From NCBI GenBank assembly GCA_020650975.1, contig JAIPMN010019266.1, positions 1 to 22,039 of the forward strand: a stretch of DNA of 22,039 nucleotides, in the 5' to 3' direction. Numbering within the stretch: the stretch's first letter is position 1; every line of letters begins with the position of its first letter. Made by a program: the position numbers and the translations under genes. Shown here piece by piece: positions 1-10,147 of this stretch. A model generated the notes under the pieces. The model had not been told where the DNA came from, did not search any database, and worked only from the letters and a program-made list of their open reading frames with translations. Source of the DNA: Apostichopus californicus (lineage: Eukaryota; Echinodermata; Holothuroidea; Aspidochirotida; Stichopodidae).

Positions 1-1614
1 TATATAATTCATATATATTGTTCAGCTATAGTCCATGAAGGTCAAATGTAAGACCTTTATTGTTGCAGAACCTTCGCAGTAAAGCTCTACTCCATGCTGT
101 CTTCATGAGTACAACAAGATCAGCTATCTCTCTGCGATAGCTGTCAAGTTAGCAGTGACGTTTAGGAGCAATATGTCATAAGATATTGAATCAATGATAG
201 CGGTACTTGTTCAACTCTTTCGATTTGTATTAATATTTATTTTCTCAAACATACAAAAAAAAGTTAGTACAGGTCTTTGTTGACAACACTGCAGTAAGTT
301 CGCAAGTTGGAAACTAGAAGAAAATGTTGTTTATCTAGCTAGTGAAAACGAGAAAAGCACATCCAAACTATAAAAGGTGAAAATTGATGAAGAATACATA
401 TAGAAGGAACAAATTAAATGACAGTGCATGATAAAGCCTTAAAGCATATACCTTATTTGTTTTATTATCTTAGCAGCTGTAGAATTTGATGTAAGCATAT
501 GTTTAATGCTTTCTTTATACTAGAAATAGATAACGGCGAGCAGAATAACTATTGAGCTTCATACCTGTTATATTGATGATTAAAACAATGCATTTAGCCT
601 ATATCAAATAGTCAACATTTCATAATTTTTGGGAATTAACAAAAAACAACTCTCATTTTGTGACGACCTATCATTTTTCATCACGTATTTTGCATACAAG
701 TTGATTTTCTGTGACAGTCGCGCTATCTACAGTTATCACAAATCCCTTTAAATAATTATAAACGAATATTACAGTATTTTGATACCGTTAGTAAAAGAAC
801 GGTATTTTGTTTGTTATTTTATTGTGGCTGGAATAACCATTCACCTTGTTTTATTTACCGACGGCTGTCTTTGATTTCAGCAGTCTCACTTAATAATATC
901 TGTATGCTGTTTGAAGTTAACAATTGAGTTTCTGAACTTTTCCAAATTGAATTTAGCTCCTTCATGTTTTTTTTTATAGTTTGGATTTTTTTAAAAGTGT
1001 ATAGGCTACGATTTCTTTTCTCGAACCGGCCCATATCTATGGAAACATCAGAAGATCGTTAAATTGTTCTTATTGTACAGGCCAAGTATAGACAGTGTAG
1101 ACAGGATATCACGCGGAATGTCACCGGTAGCTGGCTTCTCGTTAATAATATCTCTCCTATTGTATTGACTTTTCAAATGTCATATTCTAAGTCTATTTAT
1201 TTTCAGTCCTCGTAAACCTTCGTATTGCACGCATTCCCGTAGGCTTGATGACATTTTCTAACTTGGTTTCAATAAAGCAAGCTTTCTATTTATGTCTTGC
1301 TATGGGAACTTTTTCGGCATTTTTTTTTATTTTTATAAAATTGAGAGCTGTGTCCATCATCCAAATGGTCAAGTTTTCTCTTGATATTAGATTTGCCTCT
1401 TAGACTCTCCGTAGGCTATTTGAAAATTCTCCTTCATCTTCAAACTTGCCGGTCGCATTTCATTTCAAACTCACAGTATAGGGTTTCCTGTCTGCGGGAT
1501 TTTTAAACTTCCCTTTATTTATTGCAATAGGGCATTCCTCCATATCGAGGTTACAATCAGTGATAACTCTAGTCGTTCCATTATTTCCTTCGCCTTCTTC
1601 TTCTTCTTTTGAAG
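1..1614. other. Non-coding AT-rich DNA, nothing recognised
   Basis: No long ORF, family match or tandem repeat is visible. Short open stretches occur after AG dinucleotides (for example PSIDSVDRISRGMSP from about 1083), but their donors are weak and I recognise none of them. Confidence 0.5.
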
Positions 1615-1689
1615 ATAAATCACCGGGAGAAATCAAGAGGGTGATTTCGTCTCCTCAGCAAGGACACACTGCCGATAGTTTGAAAGCCT
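1615..1689 (+). other. Possible coding exon of unknown gene
   Basis: A textbook pyrimidine tract (TTCCTTCGCCTTCTTCTTCTTC...) ends in GAAG at 1614, and a good donor GTAAGA starts at 1690. The 75 bases between (symmetric phase 1-1) are open in only one frame, reading KSPGEIKRVISSPQQ then GHTADSLKA. The other two frames have stops. I do not recognise the peptide. It might belong to the same unknown + strand gene as the RhoGAP piece at 6113, but nothing links them. Confidence 0.2.
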
Positions 1690-2240
1690 GTAAGATTACA
1701 CTCCTTTGTTTATAAATATAAATGTAATAGACTCCAGGCGCTGGCAGAAAATACAGTAGCGTAAGCACGAACTAATATTTGTCATCAAAATTATATGCTA
1801 GAAATTAAATCAAGTTTGACTTGAAACTCTTAACAGTGAAATATAAACAACGGCAGTATTAGGAAAGGTCGTTGATTAGTTCACAATGCTGTTGTTAAAT
1901 TCGTAATAATAATTATGCATACCCATCATGAAGATGAATATTGTCTGATGATGTGAAAACAATATATAAAAATATTAATAACAAGATTACAATTATACAA
2001 AATCCTTGATTTGATCTAAATTGCAAATTAATGAGCTGGTTTTCATTAGTTGTGACTAACTGAAAGAAGAGAAATGACGCCAAGCAATGATTATTATCCG
2101 TACTTTGGCAAAATGGTTGCAACGGACGGTTATATCCGTTGTCTTTGAGAGTAATCTGGAGGATAGAAAAGCGACGTAAAGTTTATTTTGTTTCAACTTT
2201 CAGCATGTTTAGTAAGCTAAGATTTGGCGCCCATACATTC

Positions 2241-2836
2241 GAGTTATTCATAGATAGGATAAAGCTATTTCAACACTTATTGACGGTACCATATAAACTG
2301 CGTTAGCCTGATATCTGATGTCAGTTTCGTATCCAGATTCTATTAAACTAAGGCTTCACCCTATGTGTTCCTAATTACATATGAGTTACATTTGAGTTAT
2401 TCACAGATAGAACAGAGCTACTTCAACACTATTTCACGGTACCATATAAACTGCGTTAGCCTGATATCTGATGTCAGTTTCGTTTCCAGATTCTTCTAAA
2501 CTAAGGCTTCACCCTATGTGTTCCTAATTACATATGAGTTACATTTGAGTTATTCACAGATAGAACAGAGCTATTTTAACACTATTTCACGGTACCATAT
2601 AAACTGCGTTAGCCTGATATCTGATGTCAGTTTCGTTTCCAGATTCTTCTAAACTAAGGCTTCACCCTATGTGTTCCTAATTACATTTGAGTTACACTTG
2701 AGTTATTCATAGATAGAATAGAGCTAATTCAACACTATTTCACTGTACCATATATAAACTGCGTTAGCCTGATGTCAGTTTCGTTTACATATTCTTCTAA
2801 ACTAAGGCTTCACCCTATGTGTTCCTAATTACATAC
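2241..2836. repeat. 153-bp tandem repeat, four copies
   Basis: Copies start with GAGTTATTCA at 2241, 2394, 2547 and 2700, exactly 153 bases apart. The shared core holds ACGGTACCATATAAACTGCG, then CCTGATATCTGATGTCAG and AAGGCTTCACCCTATGTG. Copies 2 and 3 are nearly identical. Copy 4 has lost part of the CTGATATCTGATGTCAG segment and ends at about 2836. Probably a minisatellite or the internal repeat of a mobile element. Confidence 0.93.
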
Positions 2837-3505
2837 TTATATTTGTCTCAATTTGCAAGGAATTCATTTGAAATGATAAACGGAGAAGAATCGAGAAATC
2901 AATACTTTTAGCCTTTTGAACAAATCCATTCCAACTACAGCTTTAAAGGACAATTTCTTTTAATGTCACGCCACAGAACAAGGAGAAATGTGATGGCCCT
3001 CTCTGCATTTTAACTGAATAACAAAGCAGTCAAATGCTGTCAAAGATATCTCCCCATTAATGGTTTTGACGCTGTCAGATTCTCTAAGAGGCTCTTTTAA
3101 ATCGAATTGTAGAAATTCATTAAATTATTCCAAGGCATGCATAGATCAGGGAGATCATGGTTCCTAAATATATTGGGCATCTAATTATTTTGGTCATAAA
3201 TGTTAATAACAAGCTATAAAATCAAACGTCGCGCATATAACGGGAAAACATCCTCTGATTGTTTGTCGGCAAAGCGTCCATACGTTTATGCATACATGAT
3301 CTTTATGAGCCAATTAATCTTCCCATATTAATGCACAACATGAATTACTTCTTTCTATAAGAGTCCTTAGACTCTTCATGTGTCATATCCATATTAGGGG
3401 TAAAACATTTGCTCATTCGTAATCTAATCTTGAACCCAGATTGATAGATAAGTATATAAAAGTATATAAATGGTTGTAACCACACTAATTAAATAGTCGG
3501 ATCGT
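2837..3505. other. Non-coding spacer
   Basis: AT-rich sequence between two repeats. I see no ORF, domain or repeat that I can support. Confidence 0.5.
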
Positions 3506-3828
3506 ATGGCAAGCCGTTAAGTGGAGATATCAAGCAAATCATTCTTGATATTACCAAATTGTTGCTGATATTACTGATTGATTTGACAATATCAACAATT
3601 GTTTGCTGATATGAGCAAAAATGTGTTGATATCTGAAATTATTTGGTATGACATGATTTGGTGATATCAACAATTCAATTTAAAGATAACACCAATTCAT
3701 TGCACATTATGAGCAAATAATTGTTCATATCATCAATTTGTTGATGACATCAGCAAATAGTTGGTGACATCAACAATTAATTGCTGGTTTAACCAATTCA
3801 CCAATAACAATAAACTATGGCTTGCCAT
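3506..3828. mobile_element. MITE-like element made of about 20-bp internal repeats
   Basis: The ends are inverted copies of ATGGCAAGCC (3506-3515) and GGCTTGCCAT (3819-3828). Between them about thirteen diverged 20-bp units of the form CAAATnnTTGnTGATATnAn follow each other, for example starting at 3535 and 3555, with several ATATCAACAATT variants. There is no ORF. It looks like a non-autonomous DNA transposon whose body is a short-unit satellite. No clean target-site duplication is visible. Confidence 0.6.
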
Positions 3829-4768
3829 TGAGTCGAGGGCAGTGGGTGAGAATGATATAAACTTACAGCGCAAACCAAAGTATAAGTGATACATGCAAGT
3901 ATCGAATACTATGTAGTTAACATCTGACCACGGAGTGGTTCATTTTATCCAGTAGATTCACAGTTGGTGATATTGCTAAAATTAATTTTGAAATTAACAT
4001 CAATGCAATCTGCATTATCCGTCTCAGTTATATAACTGCCGATAGCATATGCTATCGGTAGTGCCTGATTAATCCAAATATACGCTCTGTCCTTCAGTAT
4101 ATTATATAGAGACAGTCACAAGCAAACGTAGAAAATCCAGTACTTATGATCGATTTTGTTATACAGTAATTTTGAGATTGAAATATGTTGTAATTGCATT
4201 TGTCTAGGTACCCGATAAGTTCATTGGATTAGTAAATACACTAACCTTTATTTGTGGTTGAGTAATATGCTCAGACGGAATAATGGGACTTGTCGACTGC
4301 TCGAGTTCTGACGAGCATTAAGTTATGAATGAGTAAAACGAACAATTTGCGCAGACAATTTCATGATTGTGTTCTTTGAAAATGATTATACAATATGAAA
4401 TAACCATTTTATGAACACAAAGTAATTGCACGGATTCAATACAATGACAAAAAAATCACTAGTGTCGAAAAATTCTTCATGAAATGCACACATGAAAAAC
4501 ACATACATGAAATATATATATACACATATACACACATGAAATATACAATTCTTCATGAAACACCGTAACAGATAAGGTTTTGCATTGTTAGCTTTTAGAC
4601 CTGCTTCTTTAATTAAGTTTGTTAATTTCACACTACCGTTTCTACTTCTACATGTGATGCAACTGTCAAAGCAAACTTACATTAATTATGAAATGTGCAC
4701 GATTGTTCTTGTTAACACAACTTATTGACTAGTAGGATATATTTTACATATTTTCTGCATCGATTTCC
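3829..4768. other. Non-coding spacer
   Basis: No gene visible. It contains a strong palindrome (listed separately) and a short TA/CA-rich run at about 4512-4545. The small reverse-strand ORF at 4386-4631 is Phe/Tyr/Cys-rich with no recognisable domain and looks like chance. Confidence 0.5.
4035..4062. repeat. 28-bp near-perfect palindrome
   Basis: The core CCGATAGCATATGCTATCGG (4039-4058) is its own exact reverse complement. It extends to 28 bases with a single G/T mismatch pair. It can extrude as a cruciform or fold as an RNA hairpin. It may be the centre of a decayed inverted-repeat element. Confidence 0.85.
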
Positions 4769-4812
4769 GGGAGGAGGGGAAGGGTGGGGTGGGTGGGGTG
4801 GGGTGGGGATGG
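4769..4812 (+). other. G-quadruplex-prone G-rich tract
   Basis: Contains eight or more runs of three or four G separated by one to three bases (repeats of GGGGT and GGGT). The + strand fits the G3+N1-7 quadruplex rule several times over, in an otherwise AT-rich region. Confidence 0.8.
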
Positions 4813-6112
4813 AACAATTGTAAGCGACAGGACTTCATACCTATCATATCAGAGAATGTGCTTGTGCAGCAGTATATTGCCGTCTTTGAATAACCAAGTA
4901 AAAATGATAACACTGGTTCAACACTGCAAATTCGTTTCTTCTTTTACTGGCTGTACTACATATTAAATGCATGCTTATTATTTATGAAGAAAATTTTTCG
5001 ACCTGGCAACCGTAGGCCTGTTTGTTTGGTAACTATGGAGTAGAATCATTCGATTATCTTCTTTCTACTTGTCCTGATATCTTGTTTACTGGATGTTTAG
5101 CAATATTGTTTGGGCTACTGTTTCTTCCTGTTTTTGTTATTTCAATACACTTTTTCATGTTTTGTTATTTTCAGCTTTTTATCATGATGGAATGATGCCG
5201 ACATTTGGAACGTCCTACATTTATCAAATTTATTGAACTAATTAGCTAATGGTGTTTTATTTTAGAAAGATTATATAAAACGATAAATGAGAAAGGTCCA
5301 TTCATTACATGAAGTCACTTCAATAATTTTTAATTATTGGGTTTATTGCTTCCTATCACCACAGCGACCAAACAACAGATAATTATACCACAGTTTATAG
5401 TTTATATATAGTTAATATATACTTTCCTTGGTTTCTTTATATATCCTTTTCATCATGTTGGAATGTTCAAGCGCTAACCCGTTTTCTTTTGAGGGTTATG
5501 TGGCAGTTCTGGAACAGGCTATTAAATATTTTTTAAATTTAAATCAATAATCTTGAGAGAACAGATGATGAAGATATAGATGGATCGATATCTTTTAACT
5601 AAAAAATCTACTCCTCGTGAAGTACGCCTGGTCTTCTTTTTAATATGATCACACTCTTTTGTTGAAATAATCAATCCTTTATCCTTAAATGCGGTTATTT
5701 GGTAACTTTGGTCACAGCTGAACTTTGAATATAGCTAATCATATATACGGGAACATGCTGAAAGTACAGAATTAGTCAATAAAGCTTGGCCGTATTGGAT
5801 ACGTCACATATAAAGAACCTATTGTAAAAGATGATAATCGAAGTGGTTATTAATTAACGGTACTTAATAATGATAAACATATTGCTATCAATATATGCTA
5901 TGTACGTCATGATCAAAGAAACGCCTTGCCTGGATATTATATATAGACCATTTTAAGCTGATTGGCGGAACTTACGTCCCTGCCTATTATACCACCTTAT
6001 TTCAGAGAATTTGTGTCAGTTAACGAACCCCTTGATCGACTTTTTCCTTTTCCTGGGCTTACTTTTCTCTCATTATACTTGGACATTTTGAACTTTACCT
6101 GTTTATTTTTAG
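4813..6112. other. Non-coding spacer
   Basis: AT-rich. The ORFs overlapping 4784-4966 are translations of the G-rich tract and its flank. No other feature is supported. Confidence 0.5.
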
Positions 6113-6174
6113 GCTGAAACATGTATGGCTGACCGCAACCTGTCCATAACAATTGGGCCAAACCTATTCCGAAA
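6113..6174 (+). pseudogene. Isolated RhoGAP-domain exon or exon remnant
   Basis: A pyrimidine-rich acceptor (CTGTTTATTTTTAG, ending 6112) precedes an open stretch that reads MADRNLSITIGPNLFR, with a possible weak donor GTAAAA at 6175. The pattern M-x-x-x-N-L-x-I-x-I-G-P-N-L-(F/L)-R is the conserved late RhoGAP helix and loop (compare NKMxxxNLAIVFGPNLL), closest by eye to the ARHGAP20/TAGAP flavour that has IGPNL. In the same frame a TAA follows at 6176. I could not find neighbouring RhoGAP exons, so it may be one exon of a widely spread gene, a relic, or a short chance match. The reverse-strand ORF at this place is less convincing. Confidence 0.35.
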
Positions 6175-7553
6175 GTAAAATCAACATTGTCGAGCAAAAT
6201 AAAACAAAAATAAACATAGAGATTTGTGCACAAATGGAACTTTAAAATGAACTTGATTAATTAGTAAGTTAATTATCAAATACACCGTTTGCTTCTCTTA
6301 CCATTCCTTGCAGTAGTACACGCCATAAGATGGTTCGACCACATTTTTATTCCAAGTTCACTATGAACAGTGATCTGCTTATTATACGGTGACCAATTCT
6401 AGCTGCGTCTTATATATGTGCATGGTATTATATGCTAGTTTTTGTTTATGCCATCCTAATTTTACAGGCTCCAATCGATTCCACTCGGTCCATGTCCAAG
6501 ATTTATATATCCAGTATGTGCTTAGCAAAATAGCAAACTTCCAAATATACGTGACTTCTATCACAGTTTACATATTGAATTAAAACAATAAATGATAATG
6601 ATGTATCTAAAAGAACAACGATTTACGCCAGACACTTTTCCTTTTTGCTTAAATATTTAAGATCCGAAAAATTTACGATTTTCTCAGTTTAGTCATCATT
6701 AAGAGGAAACTAAGTAGCATAAATGGAAATTAAAATTTTAAAGAAAATTTTCAACTGATTTGCAGTTATTTCTTGACAGAGAGAGAAATAGTACAACACA
6801 TGCAACTTATAGTGAAACGATAAAAAAAACTCTTGAACGACAAGTGGCAAGATAAACGATTATTTAATTTTCAGATATAACACTGAACAATGCTTTTCAG
6901 TACATTGAAGTATATAATTATGCCATCATTGCTATAAATGCTTCTGCATATATCATTAGTTTCAACCATGCAGTGTTTATAACGGGTCCTCCCTCCCCTC
7001 ACCTTCCTTTCCCCGGCAAACAAAACAAATAATTCAGTGACAACAAAACGTTTTAAGACGTTTCTATAACAGCATATTGTCAAAAGAATTAATGCCTATC
7101 AAAATGTTGCCAGATGCCAAATGACTCGAGCTATAACAAGGGACATATACGAAGCAAAATTCCGTTGAAAGTAATTGTTAACCGCCTTTGACCTTCTTCC
7201 AAGTGATTACCGCATAGCATTTTGACAAAGTTTTATGATAAGCTACAACAGACTTGCTTTTTCGTTCTTCGATGAGTCTTCAAGGACGAAAACTGTTGAT
7301 TAAGTTTATTTGTCCTACTTAGCACTTGCAATTAGATTAGATTCTACGGTTCACTAGTCTATGCATTGAAATATAGTCAATGAGTCGGGCACTCTAAAAC
7401 CAATCAATTTAAAGATAGCTCGTAGATAGAAAGGGATGTACATGCCAGGTTAGATTTTTTACGAATAAAAACTTCTTCTTTTTCAGTAATGAAATAAATA
7501 TGTCGATAAGAAACTTAACGAAACCACCATGAATATAGTGCGGATTTTACAAT
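6175..7553. other. Non-coding spacer
   Basis: Short ORFs on both strands at 6382-6583 and 6871-7083 have no recognisable motif and overlap one another antisense. No repeat or RNA gene is visible. Confidence 0.5.
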
Positions 7554-7617
7554 GATTGGGAACTTGGTTTGCCATAGACATTACATGTGATGTCTATGAC
7601 CAGCCAAATGCCCAATA
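7554..7617. repeat. 64-bp imperfect palindrome
   Basis: The central 26 bases (7573-7598, CATAGACATTACATGTGATG...) are self-complementary except for one mismatched pair. The outer parts (ATTGGG...TTGG at left, CCAAATGCCCAAT at right) extend the inverted repeat. It overlaps the left end of the element at 7590-7962 and looks like two inverted element termini placed head to head. Confidence 0.75.
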
Positions 7618-7962
7618 TTGATATATTCCAGTTTTTTTTTCGGTAAAACTATATATCAGACCGACAAAACTTGAAATGTACCGATAATCCCGATTTATCG
7701 CTCGATAATCGAAGTGTTTCGGTCGACAAGCCATTTAGAGTTTCCAAAGATAAACCTGGATTTTCACCAATAAACTTGAATTATCGATCAAAAACCTGGA
7801 TTATATTTCTAATGTTGTGGATTACAGGCCATAGAAATTCTATTTTTTGTGGCTCGAAAATTCAGGTTTATTGCTTAAAAATATGTTATATAAAGAATAA
7901 AAAATATAATAATATATTATTATGGAATATCTAATAATTGGGCATTTAACTTGCCATCAATG
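7590..7962. mobile_element. MITE-like element with ATTGGGCATTT-type inverted termini
   Basis: The left end (ATGTCTATGACCAGCC followed by AAATGCCCAAT, to 7616) matches the reverse complement of the right end (ATTGGGCATTTAACTTGCC, from 7936). The termini also contain ATGGCAAG, the same word that bounds the element at 3506-3828, so the two may be related. The interior has loosely repeated AAACCTGGATT/AAACTTGAATT and CGATAAT words. The open frame at 7671-7934 is not protein-like. Confidence 0.5.
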
Positions 7963-9473
7963 TATGTCTGTTTAGCTTATTATGGCATAGTATTGGACTT
8001 GGATACGTAAAGAATCACGTGACATCTTTGTTAAAGGAGCATTTCAAAGAGAGGGATACAAAACAGCATGTATAAATATCATCAAAACTTTCACATTTGT
8101 GCAGCAACATACACCGATACGGGTACAAATTGAGGGCGCTATATCTGATTTATGAACGAATCATGAACAAGTTTGTTACACTTTATAAAGTTATAAATAT
8201 ATGTATATTTACCAGACTTGAAGCACCTGCAGAACATCATGAAACAAGTACAGTTTACCATGGTATGAGTTTAAGGTTCTACATGTGAGTACGAGAACTT
8301 AGTTTTAGCCTACTCACCGTGCTAGATCTCTAAAATACCTTCATGGATACGAGTTCAAATCCACAATGGTGGTACGTGAGTGCGAATACATGGCATCTCA
8401 AGAAGTAATTATTAATTTCATTTCTGAAATTGTGACTGCTACTTTTTTAAATGCATGAACATCAAGTGGTATTGACTATAAAAAAAATCAATCTGTTTAG
8501 TTTCTAATGTTAATGTAGTCACTGTTCAGGATACCAAAACTCTGAGGCTCAGTTATCCCACCTCCTAAGCTCATTCTTAGAGCACCCCCCCCCCCACACA
8601 CACACCCTCCTTCCTATCACATTTCAACGTTCGTGAGTAGAATGCGACCTTCATTGATTTGGTGAATCTTGCTTGCCCTATAAGCAATAACAGCGTAAAA
8701 ATGTAAATGAAACAACTTCAGGAATAATTGGATTCGATCATATTCGGCATCCGTAGAAAAACTATTTTCTCAGGTGTACACGATTTTATCCAACGTTATA
8801 TCTAGTGAAGGACTTTTGAGTTGCATTTCGAATCATCTCAAGGAAACACTGCTCTCTTCATTTCTCGTACGTAATCACGGTAGGGCCCTCCGTTCACCGT
8901 CAATGAGCAACTAAAACATTAGGTTCATAATGTTGGTTTTAGTTGTACCTATGCACCACGTCTGAAAAATATATACCTAATTTATTTCTACGGTGTCCTT
9001 TAAATGTCATAACTGGTTATCTCAATTCAATAGTTTATATTAAAAGGTAGGCCCTAACTGTTGGCGGGTCCATGCTCATGGGTAGGAGACGAAATACTGG
9101 AAGGGGTGGGAGAGTTGTGGACGGAAGATGTGGGGGCTGAGATTAAGGGCTGGTCAGTGCATTCAGCTATGAGGCAGGTTATTTTATGTAATACACCAAT
9201 TTAATGAAGCACAGATGTTATCAATCCTCTTTGCTCGTCACCAGTCATGCAGTGGTAACCAGTCAAAGGTACCCGGTTAATAATACTCATTCAAATGCTA
9301 CCCAGGTAATGCTACCTACATGGCAGGCAATTCTAATTGTAAAGTTCCAAATCATTTGGGAAGCAAATCGACCCCTATGTTCAATGAACCGAACAGTGAG
9401 CTCATGGTTGCAGTTAACCAGCTCGTGTCTATAACCTATCATTGCGTTTTACCGAAGATAGAGCACGCAAGCA
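7963..9473. other. Non-coding spacer with simple-sequence tracts
   Basis: Holds an 11-base C run followed by (CA)n at 8585-8605 and a G-rich patch at about 9097-9150. No coding or RNA gene that I can support. Confidence 0.5.
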
Positions 9474-10147
9474 CTGTACCGAGGACAAACTAAAACGAAT
9501 GACAGCGAATGACCGAATGACAAATTGACTTTGTACAGGGTTAATTATCATTCGCGAATGACACCGAATGACAACGAAGGACGGTGGTGAGTGGAGATAG
9601 AATGATTAACGGAGTGGAGTAAATGCGGTTATTGGTTTTCTGCGCAAAAAGGATTTGAGGAAAATCGCATATGTTACGTGGTTGCAGGGTTTTGGTGTAA
9701 TTTACGGATATAGAAACCACAGGGAAAGTTTTTGTGTGAGAATGCGCTTGAGTGCTGTGCTTTTGACATTTACCTCTGTAGATTTATATAGAAAGATAAC
9801 TAAAGTAATTGTTATGTGCTGGCTAATTGGTATGTTTGAAACTGATATATCCACGATTAATTTGGGTGGAAAATGCTATGTTATCGTACTATTAAAGTAC
9901 AAAATTGTAGTAGCAACGACTGTTTTCTCGAAAATTTTCTGTAAGCCACGCACTTCTCGTCCATTCGATTTGCGTGGCTTTAATATACCCACGAAGTCTG
10001 AACTGTGATATCCGGTTGAGGCAAATGTCTGTGCTGTCATTCACTGTCATTCGTTTTAGTCAACGCAATTTTTTAGTGTGTACAACATATTGTCATTCGT
10101 TATGCGTAACGCAATTGTCTTTCGTTTTAGTAACACCCCTGTACCGA
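9474..10147. mobile_element. MULE-like non-autonomous DNA transposon candidate
   Basis: The 9-bp direct repeat CTGTACCGA (9474-9482 and 10139-10147) flanks an element with inverted termini. CTAAAACGAATGACAG and its continuation at 9490-9513 match, in reverse complement, 10036-10059 at 23 of 24 positions, and 10117-10130 is another inverted copy. Subterminal CGAATGAC words recur at 9510-9580. A 9-bp target duplication is typical of Mutator-like elements, so that is the likely class. The internal ORFs (9655-10008, 9974-10234) show no transposase motif, hence non-autonomous. Confidence 0.65.

Noticed and set aside
1083..1134. Exon-like stretch PSIDSVDRISRGMSP after TTGTACAG
   Set aside because: Weak donor (GTAGCT), two frames open, no recognised family; too little to call.
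3506..3828. CRISPR-like array because of regular short repeats
   Set aside because: Units abut without spacers, are diverged, and lie between transposon-like inverted termini in a eukaryotic genome.
5997..6233. 78-residue reverse-strand ORF
   Set aside because: Overlaps the RhoGAP-like + strand segment; no domain, and the + strand reading has the recognisable motif.
8330..8375. tRNA or SINE B-box-like GAGTTCAAATCC
   Set aside because: No pairing T stem, no A box at the right distance and no cloverleaf.
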